Assembly: GCA_003598975.1 (NCBI GenBank)
Contig: QZIJ01000010.1
Span: 1 to 40,420, forward strand
Length of the DNA stretch: 40,420 nt
From: Anaerolineaceae bacterium
GTDB taxonomy: Bacteria > Chloroflexota > Anaerolineae > Anaerolineales > Villigracilaceae
Reading direction: 5' to 3'
The position numbers were made by a program, and so were the translations under genes. The notes under the pieces are model-generated. The model was given only the letters and a program-made list of their open reading frames with translations, was not told the DNA's origin and made no database searches. Below, in pieces: positions 8,765-19,524 of this stretch (positions are counted from its first letter, which is position 1; each line of letters opens with the position of its first letter).

Positions 8765-8911
8765 GTGGGTCTCCTTTCGTGATTGCAACTGGTAAGTTTA
8801 ACATGAAGGAAGGGTTGGGTCAAATTGAAGAAAATGACATGTTCTGGCAATTCTCACATGGAATTCTTTTATGGTAAACTCTGGCACGAAACCCGAATGG
8901 AGTAACCCCGT

Positions 8912-9286
8912 ATGAGCAAATCACGAAGCGACCAGATGGTGGAACGCCTGCGCTCGATGCAGGCCGCCGCCCCCGATATCGAAGCCTCTGCAATCGTCTC
9001 TGTGGACGGCCTGATCATGGCCTCCGCGCTTCCGCAGGAAGTGGAGGAGGACCGTGTCTCGGCCATGTCGGCGGCAATGCTCAGCCTGGGCGAGCGAATC
9101 TCTGGCGAACTCGGTCGCGGCGGGCTGGAGCAGGTGTACATCAAAGGCGACGATGGCGCGATTGTGCTGACCGCCGTGGGGACGGAAGCGGTTCTGACCG
9201 CCCTCGCGCGGCCTGAGGCCAAACTGGGCTTGATCTTCCTCGAAATGCGCCGCGCCGCCGAAGACCTGACGAAACTGGTCGGATGA
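8912..9286 (+). CDS. Roadblock/LC7 domain protein (MglB-like)
   Basis: This 124-residue single-domain protein belongs to the roadblock/LC7 family, small dimeric proteins that regulate Ras-like GTPases such as MglA. The family signature is visible in IEASAIVSVDGLIMASALP (about residues 23-41), the helix around SAMSAAMLSLGERISGELG, and the strand VYIKGDDGAIVLTAVGTEAVLTAL (about 72-95). No GTPase gene is adjacent, so the partner is unknown. GGAG lies upstream of the ATG, and a compact hairpin follows the stop, so it is probably a single-gene unit. Family assignment is good; the cellular role is open. Confidence 0.88.
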   Translation: MSKSRSDQMVERLRSMQAAAPDIEASAIVSVDGLIMASALPQEVEEDRVSAMSAAMLSLGERISGELGRGGLEQVYIKGDDGAIVLTAVGTEAVLTALARPEAKLGLIFLEMRRAAEDLTKLVG

Positions 9287-9329
9287 ACCGAAAGAAATTT
9301 TCTTCACTCGATAGAACGTAACTCCCGGT

Positions 9330-9353
9330 GGGGAGGGCTTCAACGCCCTCCCC
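9330..9353 (+). terminator. Hairpin after the roadblock gene, first part of the pyrG leader
   Basis: GGGGAGGGC (9330-9338) pairs with GCCCTCCCC (9345-9353) across a 6-nt loop, followed by a weak pyrimidine run (ATCTTCTTTG). It can end the upstream transcript. Its arms are also complementary to parts of the next hairpin (see findings). Confidence 0.6.
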
Positions 9354-9373
9354 ATCTTCTTTGCCCCACCCTG

Positions 9374-9408
9374 CCCTCCCCAAATCCAAAGTGCGGATTT
9401 GGGGAGGG
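9374..9408 (+). promoter_or_regulatory. 14-bp perfect hairpin immediately before the pyrG ribosome-binding site
   Basis: CCCTCCCCAAATCC (9374-9387) pairs perfectly with GGATTTGGGGAGGG (9395-9408) around a 7-nt loop. The pyrG SD CAGGAG begins 6 nt later, at 9415, and the ATG is at 9429. No U-run follows it. It may affect pyrG translation or mRNA stability, or be a mobile palindromic repeat. Confidence 0.6.
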
Positions 9409-9425
9409 TACAAACAGGAGATTGA

Positions 9426-11034
<1,609 letters not shown>

Positions 11035-11036
<2 letters not shown>

Positions 11037-11062
11037 TAATCAGTTTTTAGCGTTTAGTAAGA
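11035..11062. repeat. Period-7 tract after pyrG
   Basis: Units AGTAATC, AGTTTTT, AGCGTTT and AGTAAGA overlap the pyrG stop codon and run into the terminator stem. They belong to the same kind of degenerate heptamer repeat as those near mfd. Confidence 0.6.
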
Positions 11063-11095
11063 GGAGGCCTCGCTGTGTACGAGGCCTCCTGTTTT
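11062..11095 (+). terminator. pyrG intrinsic terminator
   Basis: AGGAGGCCTCG (11062-11072) pairs perfectly with CGAGGCCTCCT (11080-11090) over a 7-nt loop, followed by GTTTT. Confidence 0.85.
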
Positions 11096-11168
11096 AGCGC
11101 CATTACCAGCCTACAGCCGACACTTGTCATCGAATATTACACCTCGTAATCGGCGATTTCGGTAACAG

Positions 11169-11206
11169 AATCAGCCCACACGTCCAGAAGGATGCGGGGG
11201 CTGATT
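11169..11206. other. Inverted repeat in the leader region of the secreted repeat protein
   Basis: AATCAGCCC (11169-11177) pairs with GGGCTGATT (11198-11206). A smaller TCC/GGA pair lies inside the loop. It sits about 20 nt upstream of the promoter-like sequence for the next gene. Its role is unknown. Confidence 0.45.
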
Positions 11207-11224
11207 TATCACCTAAAAAGGCTA

Positions 11225-11252
11225 TTGAAAATGTCGACAATTCAGATAAAAT
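11225..11252 (+). promoter_or_regulatory. Promoter of the secreted repeat-protein gene
   Basis: TTGAAA (11225-11230) and TAAAAT (11247-11252) are separated by 16 bp. They lie about 45 bp before the start codon, with GAGGAG at 11288-11293. The palindrome TGTCGACA occupies the spacer. Confidence 0.6.
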
Positions 11253-11298
11253 TACACCCAACAAATCTGTAAGTAATCCAAAAAACCGAGGAGAAGTG

Positions 11299-14200
11299 AT
11301 GTTAAAACGAATTTTTCACACGATGGCCGTGCTTGTATTTCTTTCAAGCTTACTGATGGCGACACCCGCCAAATCGGCCGCGGCAGATGCAGACACGAAG
11401 GGTATGTCACCCAAAGCGTTCCTTAAACAAGACGGATCATTAAAACTGGACGGAAGTTTTCGCGGCACACTGGACCTCGAAAACTGGAACGTGCAACTAG
11501 ACCCTGTGCTCGGCCCAGTCTTCCTGCCCGTTGCCCCTCAAAACAACTGGGCGGCGGCCGGCACAAATGGAGGTCCATTTAACGATGGCATTAATGTGGT
11601 GGCGGTCAATGGTACGGATGTGTACGTGGGCGGCTGGTTCCGCGATGCGGGTGGCGTCCCAGAGGCAGATCACATTGCAAAATGGGACGGCTCCCAGTGG
11701 AGCGCGTTGAGCAATGGCGGAAGCGGTCAACCGGCGCTTACCAGCGCCGTGGATGCAATTGTATTCATCGGTAGTAACTTATATGCGGCAGGCTGGTTTG
11801 GCACAAATAATACCAGTGGGTCTCCCATCGCTAATGCTGCCAAGTTCGCCAAATGGAATGGCACTTCCTGGTCTGCAGCACCGGGCATGACGACTAATTT
11901 GAACGGTGATGTGGAAGCGCTGGCCTACGATTCGACCAACAACATCATTTACGTTGGCGGCAAATTCACAGACGCGAACAGCAACTCCACTGCAGACTAT
12001 GTTTTCGGATTGGACCTGGACACCAATAGCATGGTGACTCTTGGAAGCAACGGCGCATCCGACGGTTCGCTTACCAACAACGTCTACGCGCTGGGAGTGG
12101 ATTCCACTGGCGTTGTCTACGCTGGAGGCTTCTTCACCGATGTAAAAAATGGCGCTACCACCCTCAACGAAGCGGATTACATTGCAAAATGGGATGGCGC
12201 CAACTGGAGCAACCTCGGCAACAACGGCGCGGGAGTGGGTGCGCTGAACACCCTGGTGGTCAGCATCGCGATTGACGCATCCGACAATGTGTATGCAGGT
12301 GGGTCGTTCACCAACGCGGCAGGGATCGCCACCGCCGACTACATCGCTAAATGGGACACTTCTGGTTCCAGTTGGTCAGCCCTCGGCAGTAATGGTTCAG
12401 GGAACGGCGCACTCCTGGCAACAGGAAACGGAAGCGCCGTGCAGGAAATCATCATTAATGGCACCGATGTTTATGTTGGCGGATTTTTTATCGGCTCGTC
12501 GGGCATTCCCACTGCAGATTATGTTGCCCGCTTCGATACGGTCAGCGAAACGTGGTCGGGTCTGGGGAATAACGGCTCGGGCAATGGGTCCTTGAATGGC
12601 GGCGCCACGGGAATAGCCATGAGCGGAGGCAACCTCTACGTTGGTGGCACCTTCTTCGATGTGAATAACGGAGGAACAGCCCTGCCAAGCGCCGATTATT
12701 TTGCCATCTGGGACGGGAGCAGTTGGTCAACCCTTGGCGACTCGAACGGTGTGTTCGCATACACCGTGAAAGCCACAGTTGTCATCGGCTCGGATGTGTA
12801 TGTAGGCGGCAGTTTCGTCAACCTGGGCGGTGACCCTCGCATTGATTACCTTGCGCGCTGGGATGGAAGCGTATGGAATCCGGTTGGCAATGTAAATCAA
12901 ACCTACGGCTCGCTAAACAGCACTGTAGAGTCGCTGGCTGTAGACGGAACAGATCTATATGCAGGCGGTCTCTTTACCGTCGTCTATAACGAGGGGACCA
13001 CCGTTACGGGTGCCAACCGCATTGCAAAATGGAATGGCTCCACGTGGTCCGCTTTGGGCAGTGGAGTAAATAGCAGCGTTTTTGCACTTGCAGTGGATGC
13101 CAGTCATAACGTGTATGCCGGTGGCGCATTTACCAATGTCAATTCCATCCCTGAAGCAGATTACGTAGCCAAATGGGACGGAAGTTGGTCTGCCCTTTCG
13201 GGCAATGGCGCGTCGAACGGCGCGCTGACTGGCGGAGTGCATACGCTCGCCACAAATGGAACGGATGTTTATGTGGGCGGCGATTTCGCCTCGGTTTTGA
13301 ACACATCCAACGTCGCAATCGCGAACGCATCCTATCTTGCCAAGTGGAATGGTTCCACCTGGTCTGCGATGGACGGGATCTCCAGCCCCATCAGCGGCGG
13401 TGTTTACGCAGTGACTATTTCTGGCACTGATGTATATGTCGGCGGCGTTTTCACATCCCTGAACGGCATCAACGAGGCAGATAAAATCGCAAAATGGGAC
13501 GGAGCCGCCTGGTCGGCATTGGGACATAATGGCGCAGGCGAAGGCGCCCTGACAAGTTATGTTAATGCCATCGCGGTGAACGGCAATCGCGTGTACGTTG
13601 GCGGAAACTTTACAAACGTAACCAATGTTGACTCGACCGTTCTGGGTAGTGCCGATTACGTTGCCATGTGGGATGGCGCTAATTGGTTCGCGCTGGGAAG
13701 CGATGGCGCAAGTAACGGATCGCTGAATGGCATCGTACAAACTTTGCTGCTCGTGGACAGCGACCTGTGGGTTGGCGGCAACTTTCAGAACGCGAACAAT
13801 AACGGAGCGATCGTCAAAGAGGCGGATTACCTGGCTTTGTACGGAGTGGACACATCCGCCCCGGTAGTCTCATCCATCACCCGCGTGGACACAAACCCCA
13901 CCAGCAAAAAATCCGTCGCGTTTACCGTTACATTCTCTGAACCTGTCCTCGGGATAGACGCAGCCGATTTCCTCCTGGTCAAAACCGGCCTGACCGGCTC
14001 GGCCATCACAGGCGCGAGTGGATCGGGCGCAGTGTACACCGTTACCGTAAACACTGGCTCGGGTGACGGCACGCTTCGCCTGGACGTTCCTGACGGCGTC
14101 TCCATCACAGACGCGAACCTGAACCCTCTTGGCGGCCTTCCCTTTACGGGTGGCGAAATCTACACAGTGGATCGCAAGTTGGTTTCCAAGTCCATCAACA

Positions 14201-14742
14201 CGCAAGATGGCTGGATTCTCGAATCTGGTGAGAACACGAACCTGGGCGGTGTCACGAATGTTACCTCAACCACCCTCCGTCTCGGCGATGACGCGTCGCG
14301 CAAACAGTATCGCTCCATCCTCTCCTTCAACACATCCGGCCTGCCCAATAACGCGGTCATCACCAAAGTCACCCTCAAGGTCAAGCAACAGGGAGTGACC
14401 GGCGGCGGAAACCCTGTCAACACCTTCCAAGGTTTCATGGTGGATATCCGCAAAGGTGCGTTTGGCACATCCGCGTTGCAAATCACCGATTGGCAGGCAA
14501 ATGTCAACAAGTCGGTCGGCCCGTTCAAACCGGCGCTCACCAGTGGCTGGTACACGATCAACCTGACCACATCCAAAGCCTACATCAACAAACTGGCGAC
14601 CGCCAGCGGGCTGACGCAGATCCGCCTGCGCTTCAAACTGGACGACAACAACAACGGCGTCGCCAACTTCCTCAGCCTGTTCAGCGGAAACGCTAGTGCG
14701 GCGGCACGTCCGCAGTTGATCGTTGAGTTTTACGTGCCTTGA
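11299..14742 (+). CDS. Large secreted protein with 14 propeller-like repeats, Ig-like domain and DNRLRE-like C-terminus
   Basis: This 1147-residue predicted exported protein has no recognisable catalytic site. A signal peptide (MLKRIFHTMAVLVFLSSLLMATPAKSA) is followed by about 14 repeats of 45-65 residues from about residue 85 to 850. The repeat core is TDVYVGG-F-T, then ADYIAKWDG, then WSALG-NG, as expected of beta-propeller blades. An Ig-like module (about 855-955, VAFTVTFSEPV) follows, then about 180 residues like DNRLRE/CBM96-type wall or glycan-binding domains (STTLRLGDDASRKQYRSILSF). The ATG at 11299 is favoured over the GTG at 11296 by its spacing to GAGGAG. It is flanked by its own promoter and terminator. 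A surface adhesion or binding role is an inference only. Confidence 0.85.
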   Translation: MLKRIFHTMAVLVFLSSLLMATPAKSAAADADTKGMSPKAFLKQDGSLKLDGSFRGTLDLENWNVQLDPVLGPVFLPVAPQNNWAAAGTNGGPFNDGINVVAVNGTDVYVGGWFRDAGGVPEADHIAKWDGSQWSALSNGGSGQPALTSAVDAIVFIGSNLYAAGWFGTNNTSGSPIANAAKFAKWNGTSWSAAPGMTTNLNGDVEALAYDSTNNIIYVGGKFTDANSNSTADYVFGLDLDTNSMVTLGSNGASDGSLTNNVYALGVDSTGVVYAGGFFTDVKNGATTLNEADYIAKWDGANWSNLGNNGAGVGALNTLVVSIAIDASDNVYAGGSFTNAAGIATADYIAKWDTSGSSWSALGSNGSGNGALLATGNGSAVQEIIINGTDVYVGGFFIGSSGIPTADYVARFDTVSETWSGLGNNGSGNGSLNGGATGIAMSGGNLYVGGTFFDVNNGGTALPSADYFAIWDGSSWSTLGDSNGVFAYTVKATVVIGSDVYVGGSFVNLGGDPRIDYLARWDGSVWNPVGNVNQTYGSLNSTVESLAVDGTDLYAGGLFTVVYNEGTTVTGANRIAKWNGSTWSALGSGVNSSVFALAVDASHNVYAGGAFTNVNSIPEADYVAKWDGSWSALSGNGASNGALTGGVHTLATNGTDVYVGGDFASVLNTSNVAIANASYLAKWNGSTWSAMDGISSPISGGVYAVTISGTDVYVGGVFTSLNGINEADKIAKWDGAAWSALGHNGAGEGALTSYVNAIAVNGNRVYVGGNFTNVTNVDSTVLGSADYVAMWDGANWFALGSDGASNGSLNGIVQTLLLVDSDLWVGGNFQNANNNGAIVKEADYLALYGVDTSAPVVSSITRVDTNPTSKKSVAFTVTFSEPVLGIDAADFLLVKTGLTGSAITGASGSGAVYTVTVNTGSGDGTLRLDVPDGVSITDANLNPLGGLPFTGGEIYTVDRKLVSKSINTQDGWILESGENTNLGGVTNVTSTTLRLGDDASRKQYRSILSFNTSGLPNNAVITKVTLKVKQQGVTGGGNPVNTFQGFMVDIRKGAFGTSALQITDWQANVNKSVGPFKPALTSGWYTINLTTSKAYINKLATASGLTQIRLRFKLDDNNNGVANFLSLFSGNASAAARPQLIVEFYVP

Positions 14743-14757
14743 TCCAAAGTCTCAAAA

Positions 14758-14787
14758 AACTGGCCTCCCAAATTTGGGAGGCCAGTT
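14758..14787. terminator. Bidirectional terminator between convergent genes
   Basis: A perfect 30-nt palindrome has left arm AACTGGCCTCCCAAA, an A-run on its left and a T-rich right flank. It lies between the repeat-protein gene and the convergent plsC, and could terminate both. Confidence 0.8.
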
Positions 14788-14824
14788 CGTTTATCAGGGC
14801 TCAATTCCCGTCCCTGACAATTGA

Positions 14825-15532
14825 TTACGGGTAACTTTCCTCGAACCCTTCCGGCATCTCTGCGTACACTCCCCTCATTTCAGACGGCAACGCCGCGGCC
14901 AATGTGAACATCAATCGGTCGGTGAGAGCGAGAGGTGTCTCGCCAGGACGCGGCAAGATGGACGGAAGCAATCGCACAGTCACGCGGGCGCGACGCGGAA
15001 AACGCTTGAAGAATTTATCGGAGCCAGCGATCGCCATCGGGACGATGAGCGTGTCCGTCTCAATGGACATACGCGCGACACCCGTCCTGGCAACACCCAG
15101 GCCGCGTCCCTTGGAACGCGTCCCCTCGGGGAACATCCCCAAAGTTTGGCGATGCCTGAGAACTTTGAGCGCATGGTTGTATGCCCACGGATCCTTTTTC
15201 TCGCGGTTCACGGGGAACGCACCCATGTTACGAAAGAGAACGTCCGTGACGGGATTCTGGAACAACTCCATCTTGCCCATATAGAAAATCGGACGGGGCA
15301 GTGCAAGTTGCATCGGGAAGACATCGAAATTGGTGACGTGGTTGCAGGCGACGATCACGGGTCCGTCTGACGGGAAGTTATCGAGGCCTTCGACGCGCAT
15401 GTCCATCACGAACAGGAATACCGCGCGCAGGATGGCAACGATAACCTTTCGCAGAGGCGTGGCGTGGAAAAAGAAATGTTTGCGGTCACGCGGATCAGAT
15501 TCGGGGGATGTGGAAGCGGCAATCAAGTCCAT
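14825..15532 (-). CDS. plsC: 1-acyl-sn-glycerol-3-phosphate acyltransferase
   Basis: PlsC transfers an acyl chain to lysophosphatidic acid to give phosphatidic acid at the inner face of the membrane. The 235-residue protein has the acyltransferase motif NHVTNFD (HX4D, about residues 69-75) and FPEGTRS (about 140-146). A hydrophobic N-terminal segment (VIVAILRAVFLFVM) serves as anchor. The frame stays open into the eno gene, but the ATG at 15532 is chosen because the upstream frame overlaps eno and its codons give no family similarity. No strong SD precedes this ATG. A minus-strand TATAAT lies about 23 nt upstream. plsY, the enzyme for the previous step, is 20 kb away in the same window. Confidence 0.9.
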   Translation of the reverse strand: MDLIAASTSPESDPRDRKHFFFHATPLRKVIVAILRAVFLFVMDMRVEGLDNFPSDGPVIVACNHVTNFDVFPMQLALPRPIFYMGKMELFQNPVTDVLFRNMGAFPVNREKKDPWAYNHALKVLRHRQTLGMFPEGTRSKGRGLGVARTGVARMSIETDTLIVPMAIAGSDKFFKRFPRRARVTVRLLPSILPRPGETPLALTDRLMFTLAAALPSEMRGVYAEMPEGFEESYP

Positions 15533-15554
15533 GAAAACCAATACTCGAAATAGG

Positions 15555-15562
15555 ATTATACT
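15555..15562. promoter_or_regulatory. Shared near-palindromic -10 element between plsC and eno
   Basis: ATTATACT reads as TATAAT on the minus strand (15555-15560, for plsC) and as TATACT on the plus strand (15557-15562, for eno). One element can place a promoter on each strand. The -35 boxes are not convincing. Confidence 0.5.
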
Positions 15563-15602
15563 AGGCAGATAGTTTTCTTCCTGCAAAACTCTAACTCTAT
15601 AA

Positions 15603-16913
<1,311 letters not shown>

Positions 16914-16923
16914 TACATTTCAA

Positions 16924-16960
16924 GAACCCCGCTTCAAATTGTGATGCGGGGTTCATAATT
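16924..16960 (+). terminator. eno intrinsic terminator
   Basis: GAACCCCGC (16924-16932) pairs with GCGGGGTTC (16946-16954) over a 13-nt loop, followed by an A/T-rich stretch. Confidence 0.75.
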
Positions 16961-16966
16961 CTTCCT

Positions 16967-17009
16967 AATTTGTTAAAGTGCTTGACAAATTAAAATTCTG
17001 TGCTATCAT
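16967..17009 (+). promoter_or_regulatory. Strong promoter and candidate operator of the ROK regulator gene
   Basis: TTGACA (16982-16987) and an extended -10, TGCTATCAT (TATCAT 17004-17009), are 16 bp apart. This is the best promoter in the window. The inverted repeat AATTTGT (16967-16973) / ACAAATT (16985-16991), with an 11-bp spacer, overlaps the -35 box and could be an autoregulatory operator. Confidence 0.75.
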
Positions 17010-17048
17010 ATTAGTAAGTTCTCATTTGTTCAATATTCAGGAAAGACT

Positions 17049-18272
17049 GTGTTGAGCACTTACATTCGCTCTCTCCCCACCCAGAATGTAAAGTACATTA
17101 ACAAACATGCTATCTTGGATCTGATTCGATTTAAACCGGGGGGTATTTCACGAGTGGAACTTGCCCAGCGACTCTCCCTGACACGCGCGGCTGTTACTCC
17201 AATTGTCACCGATCTCATCAAAACAGGACTGATCCTCGAATCTCGCAGTCAATCCGCTTCCAGCGGCAGGCCACCGATCCTACTGGAAATCAACGCCCGC
17301 GGTGGATTCGTGGCAGGCATTGACATGGGCGCCACCCACCTGACCATCCTCGTTGCCAATTTCGCCGCTCAGGTTCAAGCCGAAAAAGAAATTCCGTTCG
17401 ATATTACCAAAGGCCCAGACGAGTGCATTTCTCAAACAGATCGGTTACTGCGAGAAGTCCTGGCAACCTTGAATCTCGATTTGAAATCGCTCTCCGCCAT
17501 CGGCGTGGGCGTGCCGGGACCAACTGTGGCAGAGGCGGGAATGGTGCTTTCGCCGCCAATCATGCCAGGCTGGGACCGCTTCCCCATCCGCGATACGCTG
17601 GCGAAACTCTGGGGATGTCCCGTTTCGCTCAACAACGACGCCGAACTGGGCGTTCTGGGTGAATGGGCTTACGGCGCAGGACGCGGCGAGGAAAACCTGG
17701 CCTATATCAAGGTAGGAACGGGCATTGGGGCAGGTTTGTTCATTGACGGACAAATTTATCGCGGCGCAACAGGCTCTGCAGGCGAAATCGGTCACATGAC
17801 GATTGACGAAAACGGCCCCCTCTGCACCTGTGGCAACCGTGGCTGTCTGGAAGCCATGGCCGGCGGAAAAGCCATTGCCGTAAAAGCGCGCGAGGCGATT
17901 GCGCAGAATCGACGGACACAACTTGCAGAGATTCGTCCGCCCGAAACCATCACTGCACTGGAAGTCGCCAAGGCCGCCGCCCGAGGCGACCTGGTAGCGC
18001 AGGAAATACTGACCGAGGCCGGCAACCAACTTGGAATTGCCATCACCAGTCTCGTGAACCTTTTTAACCCAAATATTGTGGTGGTGGGCGGTGGCATCGC
18101 ACAGACCGGCGATCTGTTCCTGGAACCAATCCGCAAGGCAGTGCTCAAACGGAGCCTGCCCGCCGCGGCCTACGCGGTGCGCATTACTACCGCGCTGCTC
18201 GGAAAACGCTCCACCTGCATGGGCGCGATCACCCAGGCAATATCCACCGCCCTGCACAAAAATGCAGAATGA
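17049..18272 (+). CDS. ROK-family transcriptional repressor (NagC/XylR type)
   Basis: This 407-residue sugar-responsive regulator has an N-terminal winged helix (about residues 15-75, with GGISRVELAQRLSLTRAAVTPI as the helix-turn-helix) fused to a ROK sugar-binding domain. The domain begins AGIDMGATHLTIL (about 95) and carries the zinc motif CTCGNRGCLE (about 259-268) preceded by EIGHMTID. The start is GTG at 17049, with AGGA 6 nt upstream; the next codon, TTG, is an alternative. It sits directly upstream of the sugar transporter genes, so the likely role is repression of maltodextrin uptake, relieved by a sugar ligand. The ligand itself cannot be read from the sequence. Confidence 0.93.
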   Translation: MLSTYIRSLPTQNVKYINKHAILDLIRFKPGGISRVELAQRLSLTRAAVTPIVTDLIKTGLILESRSQSASSGRPPILLEINARGGFVAGIDMGATHLTILVANFAAQVQAEKEIPFDITKGPDECISQTDRLLREVLATLNLDLKSLSAIGVGVPGPTVAEAGMVLSPPIMPGWDRFPIRDTLAKLWGCPVSLNNDAELGVLGEWAYGAGRGEENLAYIKVGTGIGAGLFIDGQIYRGATGSAGEIGHMTIDENGPLCTCGNRGCLEAMAGGKAIAVKAREAIAQNRRTQLAEIRPPETITALEVAKAAARGDLVAQEILTEAGNQLGIAITSLVNLFNPNIVVVGGGIAQTGDLFLEPIRKAVLKRSLPAAAYAVRITTALLGKRSTCMGAITQAISTALHKNAE

Positions 18273-18314
18273 CCGGAACGTGGCAGAAGAGTATAATCGA
18301 ATCACCATACTCTT
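18270..18314 (+). promoter_or_regulatory. Promoter and candidate operator of the transporter ATPase gene
   Basis: ATGACC (18270-18275) and TATAAT (18293-18298) are 17 bp apart, overlapping the end of the ROK gene. A perfect inverted repeat, AAGAGTAT (18288-18295) / ATACTCTT (18307-18314), with an 11-bp spacer, covers the -10 and the expected start site. A repressor bound there would block transcription. Confidence 0.6.
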
Positions 18315-18333
18315 TCAGAAACGGAGGAACACA

Positions 18334-19434
18334 ATGGCAAGTGTAACCTACAAGAACATCGTCAAGAAATTTGGCGATGCAACTGCAGTGGACGATATCA
18401 ATTTCCACGTTGAAGACAAGGAATTCCTTGTGCTTGTTGGCCCTTCGGGATGCGGTAAAACCACCGCCCTGCGCCTGCTCGCTGGATTGGAGGAGATCAC
18501 CAGTGGCGAAATTTTGATCGAAGATAGGGTGGTCAATGATATTGCACCCAAAGACCGCGATATCGCCATGGTCTTCCAATCCTATGCTCTTTATCCACAC
18601 CTTTCCGTGTACGAAAACATGGCCTTTGGCCTGAAATTAAAGAAAACGCCCAAAGACGAGATCAAACGCCGCGTCGCCGAAGCCGCCGAAGTGCTCGGCA
18701 TCACCGACCTTCTCGACCGCAAACCGCGCCAACTTTCGGGCGGACAGCGTCAGCGCGTGGCGGTCGGACGCGCCATTGTGCGCGAGCCAAAGGTCTTCCT
18801 CTTCGACGAGCCGCTCTCGAATCTAGACGCCAAACTCAGGGTCCAGATGCGAGCCGAGATCAGCAAACTGCATCAACGCCTGCAGACTACATTCATCTAC
18901 GTCACACACGATCAGGTGGAAGCCATGACGATGGCCACGCGCATCGCCGTCATCAACAAGGGTAAGCTACAACAGATCGACTCCCCGCAGAATCTTTACG
19001 ACCATCCTGATAACCTGTTCGTGGCGGGATTCATCGGTTCGCCAGCCATGAATTTTTTCTCTGCCCACTTGCGCAAGGATGGCGGTAATCTGCTCGTGGA
19101 CTCGGGCGATTTCACCATTTCCATCCCTATCGAATCCGCGAAAAAATATGAAAAATACACCGGGCGCGATGTTGTCTTCGGCATCCGCCCCGAGAACATC
19201 CACGACGCGCATTTCACGCCGCCGAACATTCATGGCGAGAATGTCGCCGTCAAAGTGGATGTGACCGAGTTAATGGGCAACGAGATCTTTCTATACCTGG
19301 TCAGCGGAAAAACCACCTTCGTCGCCCGCGTGGACCCGCGCTCAACCCTGCGTGTGGGCGAGGGGGCGCAAGTGATGTTCGATATGGACCATTTCCATAT
19401 CTTCGACGCGCAGACCGAAGAAGCGCTTCGCTAA
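18334..19434 (+). CDS. Sugar ABC transporter ATP-binding subunit (MalK/UgpC/MsmX type)
   Basis: This 366-residue cytoplasmic ATPase energises sugar uptake. The nucleotide-binding domain has Walker A GPSGCGKTT (about residues 36-44), signature LSGGQRQRVAVGR (about 135-147), Walker B VFLFDEPLSNLDA (about 154-166) and the His switch YVTHDQVEAM. The C-terminal part of about 130 residues forms the OB/TOBE domains typical of the MalK group. The ATG at 18334 has CGGAGG 6 nt upstream; an open frame extending into the ROK gene is not used. It is the only transporter ATPase in the window and may serve both permease pairs, as MsmX does in Bacillus (inference). Confidence 0.94.
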   Translation: MASVTYKNIVKKFGDATAVDDINFHVEDKEFLVLVGPSGCGKTTALRLLAGLEEITSGEILIEDRVVNDIAPKDRDIAMVFQSYALYPHLSVYENMAFGLKLKKTPKDEIKRRVAEAAEVLGITDLLDRKPRQLSGGQRQRVAVGRAIVREPKVFLFDEPLSNLDAKLRVQMRAEISKLHQRLQTTFIYVTHDQVEAMTMATRIAVINKGKLQQIDSPQNLYDHPDNLFVAGFIGSPAMNFFSAHLRKDGGNLLVDSGDFTISIPIESAKKYEKYTGRDVVFGIRPENIHDAHFTPPNIHGENVAVKVDVTELMGNEIFLYLVSGKTTFVARVDPRSTLRVGEGAQVMFDMDHFHIFDAQTEEALR

Positions 19435-19437
19435 AAC

Positions 19438-19465
19438 AAAGGAGGTGATGCCCCGTACCAACTGA
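19438..19465 (+). other. Perfect anti-SD complement and five-codon mini-ORF between ATPase and binding-protein genes
   Basis: AAAGGAGGTGAT (19438-19449) matches 12 bases complementary to the conserved 3' end of 16S rRNA. It runs into ATG-CCC-CGT-ACC-AAC-TGA (19448-19465). The ATG is only 2 nt from AGGAGG, so efficient translation is doubtful. The real binding-protein start is at 19525 with its own AAGGAG. Confidence 0.4.
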
Positions 19466-19524
19466 CAAACTTTCCGTTCAACCATTTCAACCAAACCATT
19501 CCTAATCTTTTCAAGGAGAAGAGT

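Noticed and set aside
11169..11206. Second pyrG terminator
   Set aside because: It lies 80 nt beyond a complete terminator and has a long loop and no T-run. It is listed only as an inverted repeat of unknown role.
18076..18333. Extended N-terminus of the ATPase overlapping the ROK gene
   Set aside because: The MalK-type domain begins at 18334 with a good SD. The upstream frame only shadows the ROK coding sequence.
19448..19465. Five-codon ORF as a real leader peptide
   Set aside because: Its ATG is too close to the SD (2 nt), and no terminator or antiterminator structure follows it. It is kept only as an observation.
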